A stretch of DNA of 64,000 nt from Parvibaculum lavamentivorans DS-1 (GTDB taxonomy: Bacteria > Pseudomonadota > Alphaproteobacteria > Parvibaculales > Parvibaculaceae): positions 992,001-1,056,000 of the forward strand of contig NC_009719.1 of assembly GCF_000017565.1 (NCBI RefSeq). The letters are read 5' to 3'. Below are positions 18,221-28,219 of the stretch, piece after piece. Position 1 is the first letter of the stretch. Every line of letters starts with the position of its first letter. The notes beneath the pieces were generated by a model, which saw only the letters and a program-made list of their open reading frames with translations, had not been told where the DNA came from and did not search any database. The translations under genes were made by a program, and so were the position numbers.

Positions 18221-18333
18221 GGCAAGAAAGCCGCGCCGCTCCCCCGCGACGATTTAGCGGTTTCGCCGCCCGTCTCCCCCGGATATATCTCAGGCGCCCG
18301 GCCGCCTTGCGGCCAGACACGGGAGCGGGATTC

Positions 18334-18816
18334 ATGACGCGCAAACAGCGCCGTGCCACCTTTATCGCCGTCAGCCTTGGCATTTTGGCTCTGGCCGTCG
18401 GGCTGGTGCTCTATGCGATGCGGGATAGCATCGTCTACTTCTACAGCCCAAGCGACGTTGTCGAGAGAGGCGTGGAGCCCGGTCAGCGCATCCGTCTGGG
18501 CGGGCTGGTGGAAGAGGGTTCGCTGGAACAGCTCGGCGATGCTTATATCCGCTTCAACGTTACCGATTTCGCCGAAACGATCCCCGTGACCTATCGGGGC
18601 GTCTTGCCGGATCTGTTTCGCGAGGGGCAAGGCGTCGTCACCGAAGGCGCGCTGGATGGAACGGGCGCCTTCATCGCGGACAACGTCCTCGCGAAACACG
18701 ACGAATACTATATGCCGCCTGAAGTTGCCGATGCTTTGAAGCGTACCGGTAATTGGCAGGGCGAAGGCGCGGAAGCCCCCCATTCGGAAACCTACGGGCA
18801 AGGCAGCTATCCATGA
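18334..18816 (+). CDS. ccmE: Cytochrome c maturation heme chaperone CcmE
   Basis: A 160-residue heme chaperone. It has an N-terminal TM ([20 protein letters not shown]) and an OB-fold periplasmic domain. The covalent heme-binding His is in the signature [13 protein letters not shown] (near residue 129) with its following Tyr. Its stop overlaps the ccmF start as ATGA, which shows translational coupling. Confidence 0.96.
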   Translation: MTRKQRRATFIAVSLGILALAVGLVLYAMRDSIVYFYSPSDVVERGVEPGQRIRLGGLVEEGSLEQLGDAYIRFNVTDFAETIPVTYRGVLPDLFREGQGVVTEGALDGTGAFIADNVLAKHDEYYMPPEVADALKRTGNWQGEGAEAPHSETYGQGSYP

Positions 18817-20795
18817 TTGCTGAACTCGGCCATTTCGCGCTGGTGCTCGCGCTCGCGGTGTCGCTGGCGCAGATGGTCGTGCCGATGATCGGGGCGCAGC
18901 GGCGCGATGCAGCGCTGATGGCTGTGGCACAGCCGGCCGCCATTCTGCAGCTTGCCCTTGTCGGCTTCGCCTTCGCGGTCCTCGTATACGCTTTCGTGGT
19001 TTCCGATTTCTCGATCAAACTCGTCTACGACAATTCGCATTCCGCCAAGCCGATGATCTTCAAGGTGAGCGGCGTATGGGGAAACCATGAAGGATCCATG
19101 GTTCTCTGGGTGCTTATCCTGTCGCTCTTCGGCGCCATGGTCGCAGTGTTCGGAAGGAACCTGCCTGATACGCTGCGCTCCCGCGTTCTTGCGGTGCAGG
19201 CATCGATTGCGGTCGCCTTTCTTCTCTTCATCGTCTTCACGTCCAATCCGTTCATCCGTCTCGATCCCACGCCATTCGAGGGCAGGGGGCTCAATCCCTT
19301 GTTGCAGGATCGCGCGCTGGCTTTTCACCCACCCTGGCTCTATGCGGGCTATGTCGGCTTTTCGATGACGTTTTCCTTTGCCGTCGCCGCGCTGATGGAG
19401 GGCCGGGTCGATGCAGCCTGGGCGCGCTGGGTCCGGCCCTGGACCCTCGCCGCATGGCTCTCCCTCACCATCGGCATAGCCATGGGTTCATGGTGGGCCT
19501 ATTACACGCTCGGCTGGGGCGGTTTCTGGTTCTGGGACCCGGTTGAAAACGCATCTTTGATGCCCTGGATTGCAGGCACCGCGCTTCTCCATTCGGCCAT
19601 CGTCGCTGAAAAGCGCGGCGCTTTGAAAAGCTGGACTGTGCTCCTCGCCATCATTGCCTTCTCCCTGTCGCTGCTGGGCACCTTTCTTGTCCGGTCCGGC
19701 GTGCTTACCTCGGTCCACGCTTTCGCTGTCGATCCGGCACGCGGTGTGGTCATTCTCGGTATCCTCATTTTCTTCGTCGGCGGGTCGCTGGCACTCTACG
19801 CATGGCGCGCGCCGCTGCTCCAGGCAGGGGGCATCTTTGCGCCGATCAGCCGCGAAGGCGCGCTGCTGATGAACAATCTGTTGCTTGCCGCAGCCACCGC
19901 TTCCGTCTTCATCGGCACGCTCTATCCGCTGCTGCTCGATGCGGTTGCCGGTCAGAAGATCACAGTCGGTCCGCCCTTCTTCAATTTCACCTTTGTACCG
20001 ATTTTTGTGCCCTTGCTCTGCCTCGTACCCATCGGTCCTTTCCTGAGCTGGAAGCGTGCCGATATTCGAGGCGCGGCGGAACGGCTGCTCGCAGCAGCCG
20101 GCCTCGCCTTCATCGCCTGCCTGGCGTCCTTCGCGGTCATGCATGATGGTCCCTGGCTTGCGCCCTTCGGTATGGCCTTGGCCGTCTGGCTCGTCGCAGG
20201 TGCCGTGTCCGAACTCGCATGGCGCACCAAGCTTTTTGCGACGCCTCTGCCGGAGAGCTTTGCCCGCGCCCGCCGCCTGCCGCGCGCCGCATGGGGAATG
20301 GCGCTCGCTCACGGCGGCCTCGGCATTGCGGTTGCAGGCATCGTCGGTATCACGGCATGGCGCACCGAACTCATCACCTCGCTCGCCCCTGGCGAAAGCG
20401 CGGAACTATCGGGTTACACCTTGACGCTCGAGCGCGTCGGTATGCGCGATGGTCCGAATTTCGTCGCCACGGTCGGCATCGTGCAGGTAGAGCGCGAAGG
20501 CCGGCCGGTCGCGACGCTGATGCCTGAGAAACGCCGCTTCCCGACGGAACGTCAGGAGAAGACCGAGGCGGCGATCCACACTAATTTCATCTCCGACCTC
20601 TATGTCGTGCTCGGCGAACCGGCGGCCGACGGCAAATGGGTGGTGCGCGCCTATCGCAATACGTTTGCCCCTCTGATCTGGATAGGCGGCATGATCATGG
20701 CGCTCGGTGGCGTCGTCTCGCTGACCGACAGGCGCCTCCGCGTCGGCGCTCCCGTTGCCGCGAAGGCCCGTACGCAACCATTACCGGCGGAGTGA
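18813..20795 (+). CDS. ccmF: Cytochrome c heme lyase subunit CcmF
   Basis: A 660-residue polytopic membrane protein. The ATG at 18813 overlaps the ccmE stop; the open frame extends further upstream only inside ccmE. The WWD heme-handling motif is intact ([18 protein letters not shown]), and conserved periplasmic His residues are seen in [15 protein letters not shown] and [11 protein letters not shown]. It ligates heme from CcmE to apocytochrome with CcmH and CcmI. Confidence 0.97.
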   Translation: MIAELGHFALVLALAVSLAQMVVPMIGAQRRDAALMAVAQPAAILQLALVGFAFAVLVYAFVVSDFSIKLVYDNSHSAKPMIFKVSGVWGNHEGSMVLWVLILSLFGAMVAVFGRNLPDTLRSRVLAVQASIAVAFLLFIVFTSNPFIRLDPTPFEGRGLNPLLQDRALAFHPPWLYAGYVGFSMTFSFAVAALMEGRVDAAWARWVRPWTLAAWLSLTIGIAMGSWWAYYTLGWGGFWFWDPVENASLMPWIAGTALLHSAIVAEKRGALKSWTVLLAIIAFSLSLLGTFLVRSGVLTSVHAFAVDPARGVVILGILIFFVGGSLALYAWRAPLLQAGGIFAPISREGALLMNNLLLAAATASVFIGTLYPLLLDAVAGQKITVGPPFFNFTFVPIFVPLLCLVPIGPFLSWKRADIRGAAERLLAAAGLAFIACLASFAVMHDGPWLAPFGMALAVWLVAGAVSELAWRTKLFATPLPESFARARRLPRAAWGMALAHGGLGIAVAGIVGITAWRTELITSLAPGESAELSGYTLTLERVGMRDGPNFVATVGIVQVEREGRPVATLMPEKRRFPTERQEKTEAAIHTNFISDLYVVLGEPAADGKWVVRAYRNTFAPLIWIGGMIMALGGVVSLTDRRLRVGAPVAAKARTQPLPAE

Positions 20796-20799
20796 GCCG

Positions 20800-21273
20800 A
20801 TGTTCCGTTGGGTCACAGTCCTGTTTCTGGTACTTGCGCTGGCGGCGCCGGCCCATGCGGCGATCGATCCGGGGGAGCGCCTGGCCGATCCTGCGCTTGA
20901 AGCCCGCGCCCGCGACCTGTCAAAAGAACTTCGCTGTCTCGTCTGCCAGAACCAGTCCATTGACGATTCCGACGCCGAACTTGCCCAGGACCTGCGCCGG
21001 CTGGTCCGGCAGCGGCTCGCCGCCGGCGACAGCAATGCGGAAGTGCTCGATTATGTTGTCGAACGCTACGGCGAATTCGTCTTGATGACGCCCCGTTTCA
21101 AGCCATCTACCTGGGTGCTCTGGCTCGGGCCGCTCTCGGTTCTGCTGGTCGGTGGCGGAACCGTCTTTCTCGTACTCCACCGGCATCGTGGCCGCCGCGC
21201 AGACCCTGCGCTTACATCCGAGGAAGCCGCCCGCGTGGCCGCACTGATGGATGAGCGAAAACTGAACGGCTGA
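20800..21273 (+). CDS. ccmH: Cytochrome c maturation thiol protein CcmH
   Basis: A 157-residue CcmH (CycL). It has a signal peptide (VTVLFLVLALAAPAHAA), then the redox motif LRCLVCQNQSIDDSDAELAQD with CxxC at about residues 43-46. A C-terminal TM anchor follows (WLGPLSVLLVGGGTVFLVL). It reduces apocytochrome c thiols for heme attachment. It starts 4 nt after ccmF. Confidence 0.96.
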   Translation: MFRWVTVLFLVLALAAPAHAAIDPGERLADPALEARARDLSKELRCLVCQNQSIDDSDAELAQDLRRLVRQRLAAGDSNAEVLDYVVERYGEFVLMTPRFKPSTWVLWLGPLSVLLVGGGTVFLVLHRHRGRRADPALTSEEAARVAALMDERKLNG

Positions 21274-21425
21274 TCCGTCATCTTTTTGCCTTACAGTCTT
21301 GTAATAGTTCGGACATGATTTGGTAAGGATCAAGACATGATCCTCTCTTCCAACATGGCCGCTCTCGCGTCCGCCTCAAGGCGGCGGCGTTGGAAGGGCG
21401 CAGCAGTTAACACGGGAGTGCAGCA

Positions 21426-22901
21426 ATGCGGAATGAAAGCAATATCGGGCGGCAGAGGACGCTGGCGCTGGCAGTGGCGGGCGCACTCGTATTCGGCGCC
21501 TGGTCGTCCGGCGCCTTGGCGCAGGAGCCCCTGGACACGCGCTCAGCCGCGCCTGCGTCGACGGCCCTGGAAAATCTCCCGAGCTTCGCCGACCTCGTCG
21601 AGAAGGTGAACCCGGCTGTGGTCAGCATTCGTGTCGACGAGGAGGTTGCCGCCCGTAGCTCCGGTGTCCCCGATCTTCCGTTCCCGCCCGGCAGCCCCTT
21701 CGAGAAATTCTTCCGTGACATGCAGCCCCAGCAGGGCCCCGACGGCGCGCCGCCGCGCCGGCATGCTACAGCACTCGGCTCCGGATTTCTGATTTCCGCG
21801 GATGGCTTTGTGGTCACCAACAATCACGTCGTTGGCGACGGCAAGGACATCACTGTCGTTCGCAGCGACGGCAGCGAGATGAAGGCGAAACTCATCGGCC
21901 GGGATCCGAAGACGGATCTCGCGCTTGTGAAAGTCGAAAGCAAGGAACCTCTGCCTTACGTGGTGTTCGGCAATTCCGACAATGTGCGCGTGGGAGACTG
22001 GGTGCTCGCGGTCGGCAATCCCTTCGGCCTTGGAGGCACCGTCACCACCGGCATTGTTTCCGCGCGCGGCCGTGAAATAGGCGCTGGCCCCTATGACGAT
22101 TTCATTCAGATCGATGCTTCGATCAACAAGGGAAATTCAGGCGGTCCGACCTTCGACGTCCGGGGTAATGTTGTGGGCGTCAACACGGCCATCTTTTCGC
22201 CCACTGGCGGCAGTGTCGGTATCGGCTTCGCCATTCCGTCCTCGATCGCGCAGAACGTCATCGCTCAGCTGAAGGAAGACGGAAAGGTCACGCGCGGCTG
22301 GCTCGGCGTCACCATTCAACAGGTTGACGAGGACGTCGCCTCCACGCTCGCCCTGGACAAGCCCCGTGGCGCGCTCGTCGCACAGGTTGCGGAAGACAGC
22401 CCCGCGAAGAAAGCCGGCATCCAGACGGGCGACGTCATTCTCAATGTTGACGGAAAAGAAATGGAAGACGTCCGTGCCGTCAGCCGCACGGTTGCGGATC
22501 TGCAGCCAGATACGCGCTCGCAGATCGTCCTGTGGCGCGATGGCAAGCGGAAAAACATCTCCGCGCAGATTGGCACCTTCCCCGAGGAGATCGCGGCCGC
22601 AGCGGCTTCGCCCACTGGGGAGGCGCCGGCCGCCGGCACGACGGAGAGCCTGGGCCTTGCGCTTACCCGCTCGCCGGAAGGCGTCATGGTGCAGAGCGTC
22701 GACCCCGCCAGCGATGCTGCCGAAAAGGGCGTCCGTCCCGGCGACATTATCGTCAAGGTATCCGGCAAGGACGTGACGGAGCCCGCCGATGTGGTGGCGC
22801 GCGTCGCGGAAGCAGGAAAGGCCGACAAGAACTCGGTCCTGCTTCTTCTCCGAACCGACAATCAGCAGCGTTTCGTTGCACTGACGCTTGAGAAATCCTG
22901 A
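21426..22901 (+). CDS. degP: Periplasmic Do/HtrA-type serine protease
   Basis: A 491-residue secreted protease. After a signal peptide (RTLALAVAGALVFGAWSSGALA) comes the trypsin-like domain with His in VVTNNHVVGDGK, Asp in KTDLALVKV and Ser in NKGNSGGPTFD. Two PDZ domains follow (about 285-375 and 405-490). It removes or refolds damaged envelope proteins. It lies 153 bp after ccmH and 33 bp before a response regulator. The order ccm-degP-regulator-kinase-glnE is conserved in many alphaproteobacteria. The exact Deg paralogue name is uncertain. Confidence 0.93.
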   Translation: MRNESNIGRQRTLALAVAGALVFGAWSSGALAQEPLDTRSAAPASTALENLPSFADLVEKVNPAVVSIRVDEEVAARSSGVPDLPFPPGSPFEKFFRDMQPQQGPDGAPPRRHATALGSGFLISADGFVVTNNHVVGDGKDITVVRSDGSEMKAKLIGRDPKTDLALVKVESKEPLPYVVFGNSDNVRVGDWVLAVGNPFGLGGTVTTGIVSARGREIGAGPYDDFIQIDASINKGNSGGPTFDVRGNVVGVNTAIFSPTGGSVGIGFAIPSSIAQNVIAQLKEDGKVTRGWLGVTIQQVDEDVASTLALDKPRGALVAQVAEDSPAKKAGIQTGDVILNVDGKEMEDVRAVSRTVADLQPDTRSQIVLWRDGKRKNISAQIGTFPEEIAAAAASPTGEAPAAGTTESLGLALTRSPEGVMVQSVDPASDAAEKGVRPGDIIVKVSGKDVTEPADVVARVAEAGKADKNSVLLLLRTDNQQRFVALTLEKS

Positions 22902-22933
22902 ACCCGGGCATTCCCCGGCGGAGGAAGGTGACG

Positions 22934-23611
22934 ATGCGCATTCTGGTAATCGAAGACGATCTTGAAGCGGCTGCCTATGTCGTGAAAGGTCTCCGCGAAA
23001 GCGGCCACATCGTCGATCACGCGGCGGATGGAGAAGAGGGGCTGACCTTCGCCCTCTCCAGCACTTTCGACGTGATGATCGTTGATCGCATGTTGCCCAA
23101 GCGCGACGGTCTGAGCGTCGTGGAGACCCTGCGGGAGGAATGCGTCCGCACCCCGGTGCTTTTCCTTTCCGCCCTGGGCGAGGTCGATGACAGGATCAAG
23201 GGGCTCAAGGCCGGCGGTGATGACTATCTGACCAAGCCCTATGCCTTTGCGGAACTTCTCGCCCGTATCGAGGTCCTGGTCCGCCGTGCAAATCCGGACC
23301 AGGTCCGCACACGGCTGCAGGTCGGCAGCCTGGAAATCGACCTGCTCGCCCGCAAGGTCATCCGCGATGGCACGGAAATCGACCTCCAGCCGCGCGAATT
23401 TCGCCTCCTCGAGTATCTGATGAAGCATGCCGGCCAAGTCGTCACGCGGACCATGTTGCTCGAGAACGTATGGGAGTATCATTTCGACCCGCAAACGAAC
23501 GTGATCGACGTGCATATTTCGCGGCTCAGGGCGAAAATCGACAAGAACTTCGAGCAGCCGCTCTTGCACACGGTCCGTGGGGCTGGATACTCGCTGCGTG
23601 CCGCTGATTAA
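22934..23611 (+). CDS. OmpR-family response regulator
   Basis: A 225-residue response regulator. It has the acidic pair in VIEDDLEAA, the phospho-acceptor Asp in VMIVDRMLPKRDG and Lys in DDYLTKPYAF, plus a winged-helix output domain (LQPREFRLLEYLMKHAGQVV, RGAGYSL). The ATG at 22934 is chosen because GGAGGAAGG lies just upstream; a GTG 6 nt earlier is in frame. It overlaps the kinase gene. It may control envelope stress genes with the upstream protease (inference). Confidence 0.93.
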   Translation: MRILVIEDDLEAAAYVVKGLRESGHIVDHAADGEEGLTFALSSTFDVMIVDRMLPKRDGLSVVETLREECVRTPVLFLSALGEVDDRIKGLKAGGDDYLTKPYAFAELLARIEVLVRRANPDQVRTRLQVGSLEIDLLARKVIRDGTEIDLQPREFRLLEYLMKHAGQVVTRTMLLENVWEYHFDPQTNVIDVHISRLRAKIDKNFEQPLLHTVRGAGYSLRAAD

Positions 23612-24998
23612 ACTTCTCAAGACCTCGACCTTCCGGCTCGCGGTCATCTATCTGGCTCTGTTCGCCGCTTCGGCGATCACGCTCCTCGCCTATGTCTATT
23701 GGAATACCGCCGGCTTCCTCGCCCGGCAGACCGACGAGGCAGTGGAAGTCGAGATTGCCGGGCTCGCCGATCAATACCGGCAGGGCGGCTTGCCGCTTCT
23801 CGTCCACACAGTCATCCAGCGCTCGCGCGATCCCGGCCAGAGCCTCTATCTGGTGCTCGATCCCGCAGGCCGCGTCCTCGCGGGCACGCTCGATGCGCGC
23901 CCTCAGGTGGAACCTGGCCCGGATGGCTGGTTCGACTTCGACTACAACCGAAAGACCCTCGACGGTATCGAGATAAAGGCCGCGCGCGCCCGCGCATTCT
24001 TTCTGCAGGAAGGCTTCTACCTCCTCGTCGGCCGCGATGTGCAGGAGCGGCGCGAGATCGAAAGTCTCATCACCAATGCTCTCATATGGGCGATCGGCCT
24101 CACGGTCGCGCTCGGCTTGGTCGGCGGTCTCTTCATGAGCCGTAACATGCTGGCGCGCGTCGACGACATCAATAGGTCGAGCCGCGACATCATGGAGGGC
24201 GATCTTTCGCAACGCCTGCCCATCGCAGGCACAGGCGATGAGCTCGACCAGCTCGGCCGAAATCTCAACGCCATGCTGGACCAGATCGAAGCTCTGATGA
24301 TTGGCATGCGGCAGGTGACGGACAACATCGCCCACGACCTCCGGAGCCCGCTCAATCGGCTGCGAAATCGCCTGGAAGTCACGCTGATGCAGGAAGCATC
24401 CGCGGATGATTACAAGCAGGCGCTCGAAAAAACCATTGCCGAAGCCGACAACCTGCTTGGAACCTTCAATGCACTGTTGATGATTGCGCGGGCCGAAGCG
24501 GGTTCGCTCCGAGATTCGATGACATGGGTGGATTTGAGCGAGACGTTGCGCGATGCCGCCGATCTCTACGAGCCTGTCGCCGAGGAATATGATCTTTCCA
24601 TTTCCATCGAAACGCCCGACAGCTTGCAGATTTGGGGCAACCGGGAACTTCTCTCTCAGGCTCTCGCAAACCTTCTCGACAACGCCATAAAGCACGGCAT
24701 GCCTCAATCCCACGATGTAGACCGCAGCATCGTCGTCTCCGCGACGCGCGATCTCCAGCGGCCGGGACGCGGCGTTCTTCTCTCCGTCGCGGACCGCGGC
24801 GTCGGCATCCCGGAAAGCGAACGCAAACACGTGCTTGAGCGTTTCGTCCGGCTGGAGGCAAGCCGCAATACGCCCGGCTCCGGGCTCGGCCTCAGCCTCG
24901 TCGCCGCCGTCGCACGCCTTCATGGCGGCACCATCGAGCTTCAACACAATGATCCGGGCCTCAAGGTCACGCTCTTCTTGCCTGTTTCAGGCCGCTGA
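23598..24998 (+). CDS. Sensor histidine kinase partnered with the preceding regulator
   Basis: A 466-residue kinase with TM segments near residues 15-35 and 150-175, a periplasmic loop of about 110 residues, HAMP, HisKA with DNIAHDLRSPLNRLRNRLEV and HATPase_c (NLLDNAIKHG, VADRGVGIPESE, GSGLGLSLVAAVARLHGG). The start is uncertain: GTG at 23598 (chosen) or GTG at 23577, both inside the end of the regulator gene and without a strong ribosome site. The overlap shows coupling with the regulator. Confidence 0.92.
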   Translation: MPLIKLLKTSTFRLAVIYLALFAASAITLLAYVYWNTAGFLARQTDEAVEVEIAGLADQYRQGGLPLLVHTVIQRSRDPGQSLYLVLDPAGRVLAGTLDARPQVEPGPDGWFDFDYNRKTLDGIEIKAARARAFFLQEGFYLLVGRDVQERREIESLITNALIWAIGLTVALGLVGGLFMSRNMLARVDDINRSSRDIMEGDLSQRLPIAGTGDELDQLGRNLNAMLDQIEALMIGMRQVTDNIAHDLRSPLNRLRNRLEVTLMQEASADDYKQALEKTIAEADNLLGTFNALLMIARAEAGSLRDSMTWVDLSETLRDAADLYEPVAEEYDLSISIETPDSLQIWGNRELLSQALANLLDNAIKHGMPQSHDVDRSIVVSATRDLQRPGRGVLLSVADRGVGIPESERKHVLERFVRLEASRNTPGSGLGLSLVAAVARLHGGTIELQHNDPGLKVTLFLPVSGR

Positions 24999-25041
24999 AC
25001 TGGGCTAACCTGCCGCCGCGTTGGACGGAGGAGAACGGGTG

Positions 25042-27990
25042 ATGAGTGAAGAAGGCGCGCGGGCGCTGCGGGAGTTGGCGGCGAATGCACCCGCGCCTTA
25101 TGACGAGGTCCGGGTCTCCCGCGAAATGGAAGATCTCGACGCCGCGCTCGCGCGGATAGGCGACCCCACGCTCACGAAGCTCCTCGACGAGAAGCCGGTC
25201 CGGCGTTTGATCGCGTCCATCTTCGGCAACTCACCCTTCCTTGGCCGTATCATTCGTCTCCATCCGGAGTGGCTTTCGCGCCTGCTCACCCGTGCGCCGG
25301 AGGTGGCGCTGGACGATCTGCTGGCGCGTGTGGCCGGCACCGCCGCCTCTGAAACACAAGCGGAAATCATGGCCGAGCTGCGCACTGCGAAGTCGGAAGC
25401 GGCTCTCCTCATTGCCCTCGCCGATGTAACGGGCGCCTGGCCTCTCGAAAAGGTGACCGAGGCACTCACCGTCTTCGCGGACGCCGCCGTCGGCGCCTCC
25501 ATTGCGTGGCTTCTCCGCAATGCCGCCGCGCGCGGTCAGCTGTTGCGCGATCCGAATGACGTTTCGGCTGAAGGTTCGGGTCTTGTCATTCTCGGCATGG
25601 GAAAATACGGCGCGGGCGAGCTGAACTATTCCAGCGACATTGATCTCGTCGTCTTTTACGAGCCAGGCCAGCTGCCGCTGAAGCAGGGGCTCGACGACAG
25701 CGATTTCTTCGTCCGCCTCACCAAGGATCTCGTGAAGCTGCTGCAGGAGCGCACCGCCGAAGGCTATGTCTTCCGCACCGATCTGCGCCTTCGCCCGGAC
25801 CCGGGAGGCACGCCGGTCGCCGTGTCGCTCCCTGCCGCCGAAAGCTATTACGAAAGTCGCGGCCAGAATTGGGAGCGCGCTGCGTTCATCAAGGCCCGCG
25901 CTGTCGCCGGCGATATGGCAGCAGGCACGCGCTTCCTGAAAATGCTGACGCCCTATATCTGGCGGAAAAACCTCGACTTCGCTGCCATCGACGACATCCA
26001 TTCGATGAAACGCCAGATCCATGCGGTCGGCGGCCATGGTGCCGTCGCCGTTGCCGGTCACAACATCAAGCTCGGGCGCGGTGGCATTCGCGAGATCGAG
26101 TTCTTCGTCCAGACCCAGCAATTGATCGCCGGCGGCCGCGACCATGATCTTCGCGGCAAGCAAACCTGCGCAATGCTGGATGAACTGGCCGACAAGCAGT
26201 GGATCGCGCCTGAGGCTGCCGCCGAATTGAAAGAGGCTTACCGTTTCCTCCGCACGCTCGAACATCGCCTCCAGATGATTGACGACGAACAGACGCATTC
26301 GCTGCCCTCAAGTGATGAAGGGCTGGATCACGTCGCGTGCTTCATGGGCTTCAAGGACCGTGCCGAATTCGCCGCCGCACTCGTCCGCCGCCTCGAATGC
26401 GTGCGCGATCACTATGCAAAACTCTTTGAAACCGCGCCGCCCCTGAGCGAGGAGAGGGGCAGTCTCGTTTTCACAGGCACGGAGGATGACCCCGACACAC
26501 TGGAAACCTTGCGCGGGCTCGGTTTCCACCGGGCATCCGAAATGTCGGAGGCAATTCGTGCCTGGCATACCGGCCGCTTTCCCGCCACGCGTGCCACGCG
26601 CTCGCGCGAACTTCTTACCAGTCTCATGCCCGCCTTGTTGCGCGCATTGTCGCGCACCTCCAATCCGGATACGGCGTTCGATCGCTTCGACAAGTTCCTG
26701 ACAGGCCTGCCTGCGGGCGTGCAGCTCTTTTCGATGCTCTATTCCAATCCGAGTTTGCTCGATCTGCTGGCCGGCATCTGTGGCACCGCACCGCGCCTCG
26801 CGAATTATCTGAGCCAGAACCCGCGTGTCCTCGAAGCTGTGGTCGATCCGGACTTCTTCAAAATTCTTCCCGGTCGCGACGAACTCCATGAAAGCCTCGC
26901 TGCCGCGCTGGTGCATGCCGCCGACTATCAGGACATGCTGGATTTTGCGCGCGTCTGGGCGCGCGAACATCGCTTCCGGCTCGGTGTCCGTGTGTTGACC
27001 AGCAGTGCCGATGCGGAGGAGGCCGGCCCCGCCTACGCCACACTCGCCTCGGAACTGGTCGCCGCGCTCGCGCCCGTGGCAGAACGGAAAGTGGCCGAGA
27101 AGCACGGCCATGTGCCGGGCGGCCGTTTCGCGGTTGTCGCCATGGGCAAGCTCGGGAGTGAGGAAATGAGCGCCTCCTCCGATCTCGATCTCATCATGAT
27201 CTACGACCTAGAGGATAACGACGCGGCGTCGGATGGAGAGCGTTCCGTTTCCGCTTCGCAATATTATGCCCGTGTCTGCCAACAGCTCATCAACGCGCTG
27301 ACGGCGCCCACCGCCGAAGGAAAGCTTTATGAAGTAGACATGCGCTTGCGTCCTTCCGGCAATGCCGGGCCTATCGCTACAGCGTTTGAAAGCTTTGTCG
27401 CCTATCAGGAAAGCGAGGCATGGACGTGGGAGCACATGGCCCTCACACGCGCCCGCGTTATTTACGGGCCGGACGAGCTCCGCGAGCGGATAGAAAAGGC
27501 AATCGGCGCAACGCTGCGACGGCCGCGAGACCCGGCGAAAATCGCCGCGGATGTCGCGGACATGCGCGCCCGCATTGCGAAGGAACGGGTCAGCAAGGAC
27601 CCGTGGGAGATGAAGCATGTGCGTGGCGGGCTCGTCGATATCGAATTCATCTGCCAATATCTCCAGTTGATCCACGGGCACGAACACCCGGAAATCCTCG
27701 CAAAGCACACCAGCACCTCGCTCAAGCGCATTGCCGCCGCCGGCCTCTTGCCTGCGGAGATGGCCGACATGCTCATCCGCGCCGTCGAACTCAACCACAA
27801 CCTGACACAGGTCATACGTATCTGCGTCGAAGGCGTCTTCGACCCGGCAGAGGCGTCGCCTGGGCTCAAGTCGCTGCTTGCCCGCGCGGGCGACGCGCCC
27901 GATTTTCCGATCCTCGAAGCCGAATTGATCGAGAGTCAGCGCCGTGTCCTTGAGGCCTTTGAAAGAATCCTGACAGCTTCCGCTGGCTGA
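25042..27990 (+). CDS. glnE: Glutamine-synthetase adenylyltransferase/deadenylase
   Basis: A 982-residue bifunctional enzyme that adenylylates and deadenylylates glutamine synthetase I in response to PII state. The two nucleotidyltransferase domains are both intact: the N-terminal deadenylylase site (GKYGAGELNYSSDIDLVVFY) and the C-terminal adenylyltransferase site (MGKLGSEEMSASSDLDLIMIY). They are separated by helical regulatory regions. Starts at GTG 25039 or ATG 25042 are adjacent behind GGAGGAGAA; ATG is chosen. It follows the kinase by 43 bp. Confidence 0.96.
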   Translation: MSEEGARALRELAANAPAPYDEVRVSREMEDLDAALARIGDPTLTKLLDEKPVRRLIASIFGNSPFLGRIIRLHPEWLSRLLTRAPEVALDDLLARVAGTAASETQAEIMAELRTAKSEAALLIALADVTGAWPLEKVTEALTVFADAAVGASIAWLLRNAAARGQLLRDPNDVSAEGSGLVILGMGKYGAGELNYSSDIDLVVFYEPGQLPLKQGLDDSDFFVRLTKDLVKLLQERTAEGYVFRTDLRLRPDPGGTPVAVSLPAAESYYESRGQNWERAAFIKARAVAGDMAAGTRFLKMLTPYIWRKNLDFAAIDDIHSMKRQIHAVGGHGAVAVAGHNIKLGRGGIREIEFFVQTQQLIAGGRDHDLRGKQTCAMLDELADKQWIAPEAAAELKEAYRFLRTLEHRLQMIDDEQTHSLPSSDEGLDHVACFMGFKDRAEFAAALVRRLECVRDHYAKLFETAPPLSEERGSLVFTGTEDDPDTLETLRGLGFHRASEMSEAIRAWHTGRFPATRATRSRELLTSLMPALLRALSRTSNPDTAFDRFDKFLTGLPAGVQLFSMLYSNPSLLDLLAGICGTAPRLANYLSQNPRVLEAVVDPDFFKILPGRDELHESLAAALVHAADYQDMLDFARVWAREHRFRLGVRVLTSSADAEEAGPAYATLASELVAALAPVAERKVAEKHGHVPGGRFAVVAMGKLGSEEMSASSDLDLIMIYDLEDNDAASDGERSVSASQYYARVCQQLINALTAPTAEGKLYEVDMRLRPSGNAGPIATAFESFVAYQESEAWTWEHMALTRARVIYGPDELRERIEKAIGATLRRPRDPAKIAADVADMRARIAKERVSKDPWEMKHVRGGLVDIEFICQYLQLIHGHEHPEILAKHTSTSLKRIAAAGLLPAEMADMLIRAVELNHNLTQVIRICVEGVFDPAEASPGLKSLLARAGDAPDFPILEAELIESQRRVLEAFERILTASAG

Positions 27991-28030
27991 AAAATTGCAC
28001 CTCTCCCATGTCGGCCGGGATGCCGGCGCG

Positions 28031-28174
28031 TTAACCGTCATCGGCCGGAACGCGCGCAAAGTGAGGCAATGCCCGGACATTCTTGGTTAACTCGCCCGCC
28101 GTTCCGGCGCGGTCTGCGAGTGCCTCGCGCGCGATGCGTGTCAATTCGATACGCTTCTTGCGGGTAAGTCCCAT
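28031..28174 (-). CDS. Possible small basic protein, 47 residues
   Basis: An ORF in the 230-bp gap after glnE on the opposite strand. It starts MGLTRKKRIELTRIAREALADR and ends ARVPADDG. Residues 3-35 look like one basic amphipathic helix, and the composition is protein-like. A weak ribosome site (GCCGGAA) lies immediately upstream of the ATG. I know no family for it. The alternative is that the gap is non-coding. Confidence 0.4.
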   Translation of the reverse strand: MGLTRKKRIELTRIAREALADRAGTAGELTKNVRALPHFARVPADDG

Positions 28175-28219
28175 TTCCGGCAGTCATGCCGCGATCTGGA
28201 TGTGTGTGGAGTAAGGCGC

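Noticed and set aside
23526-24947. 473-codon antisense frame over the sensor kinase gene
   Set aside because: The opposite frame encodes a complete kinase with H-box and ATPase motifs.
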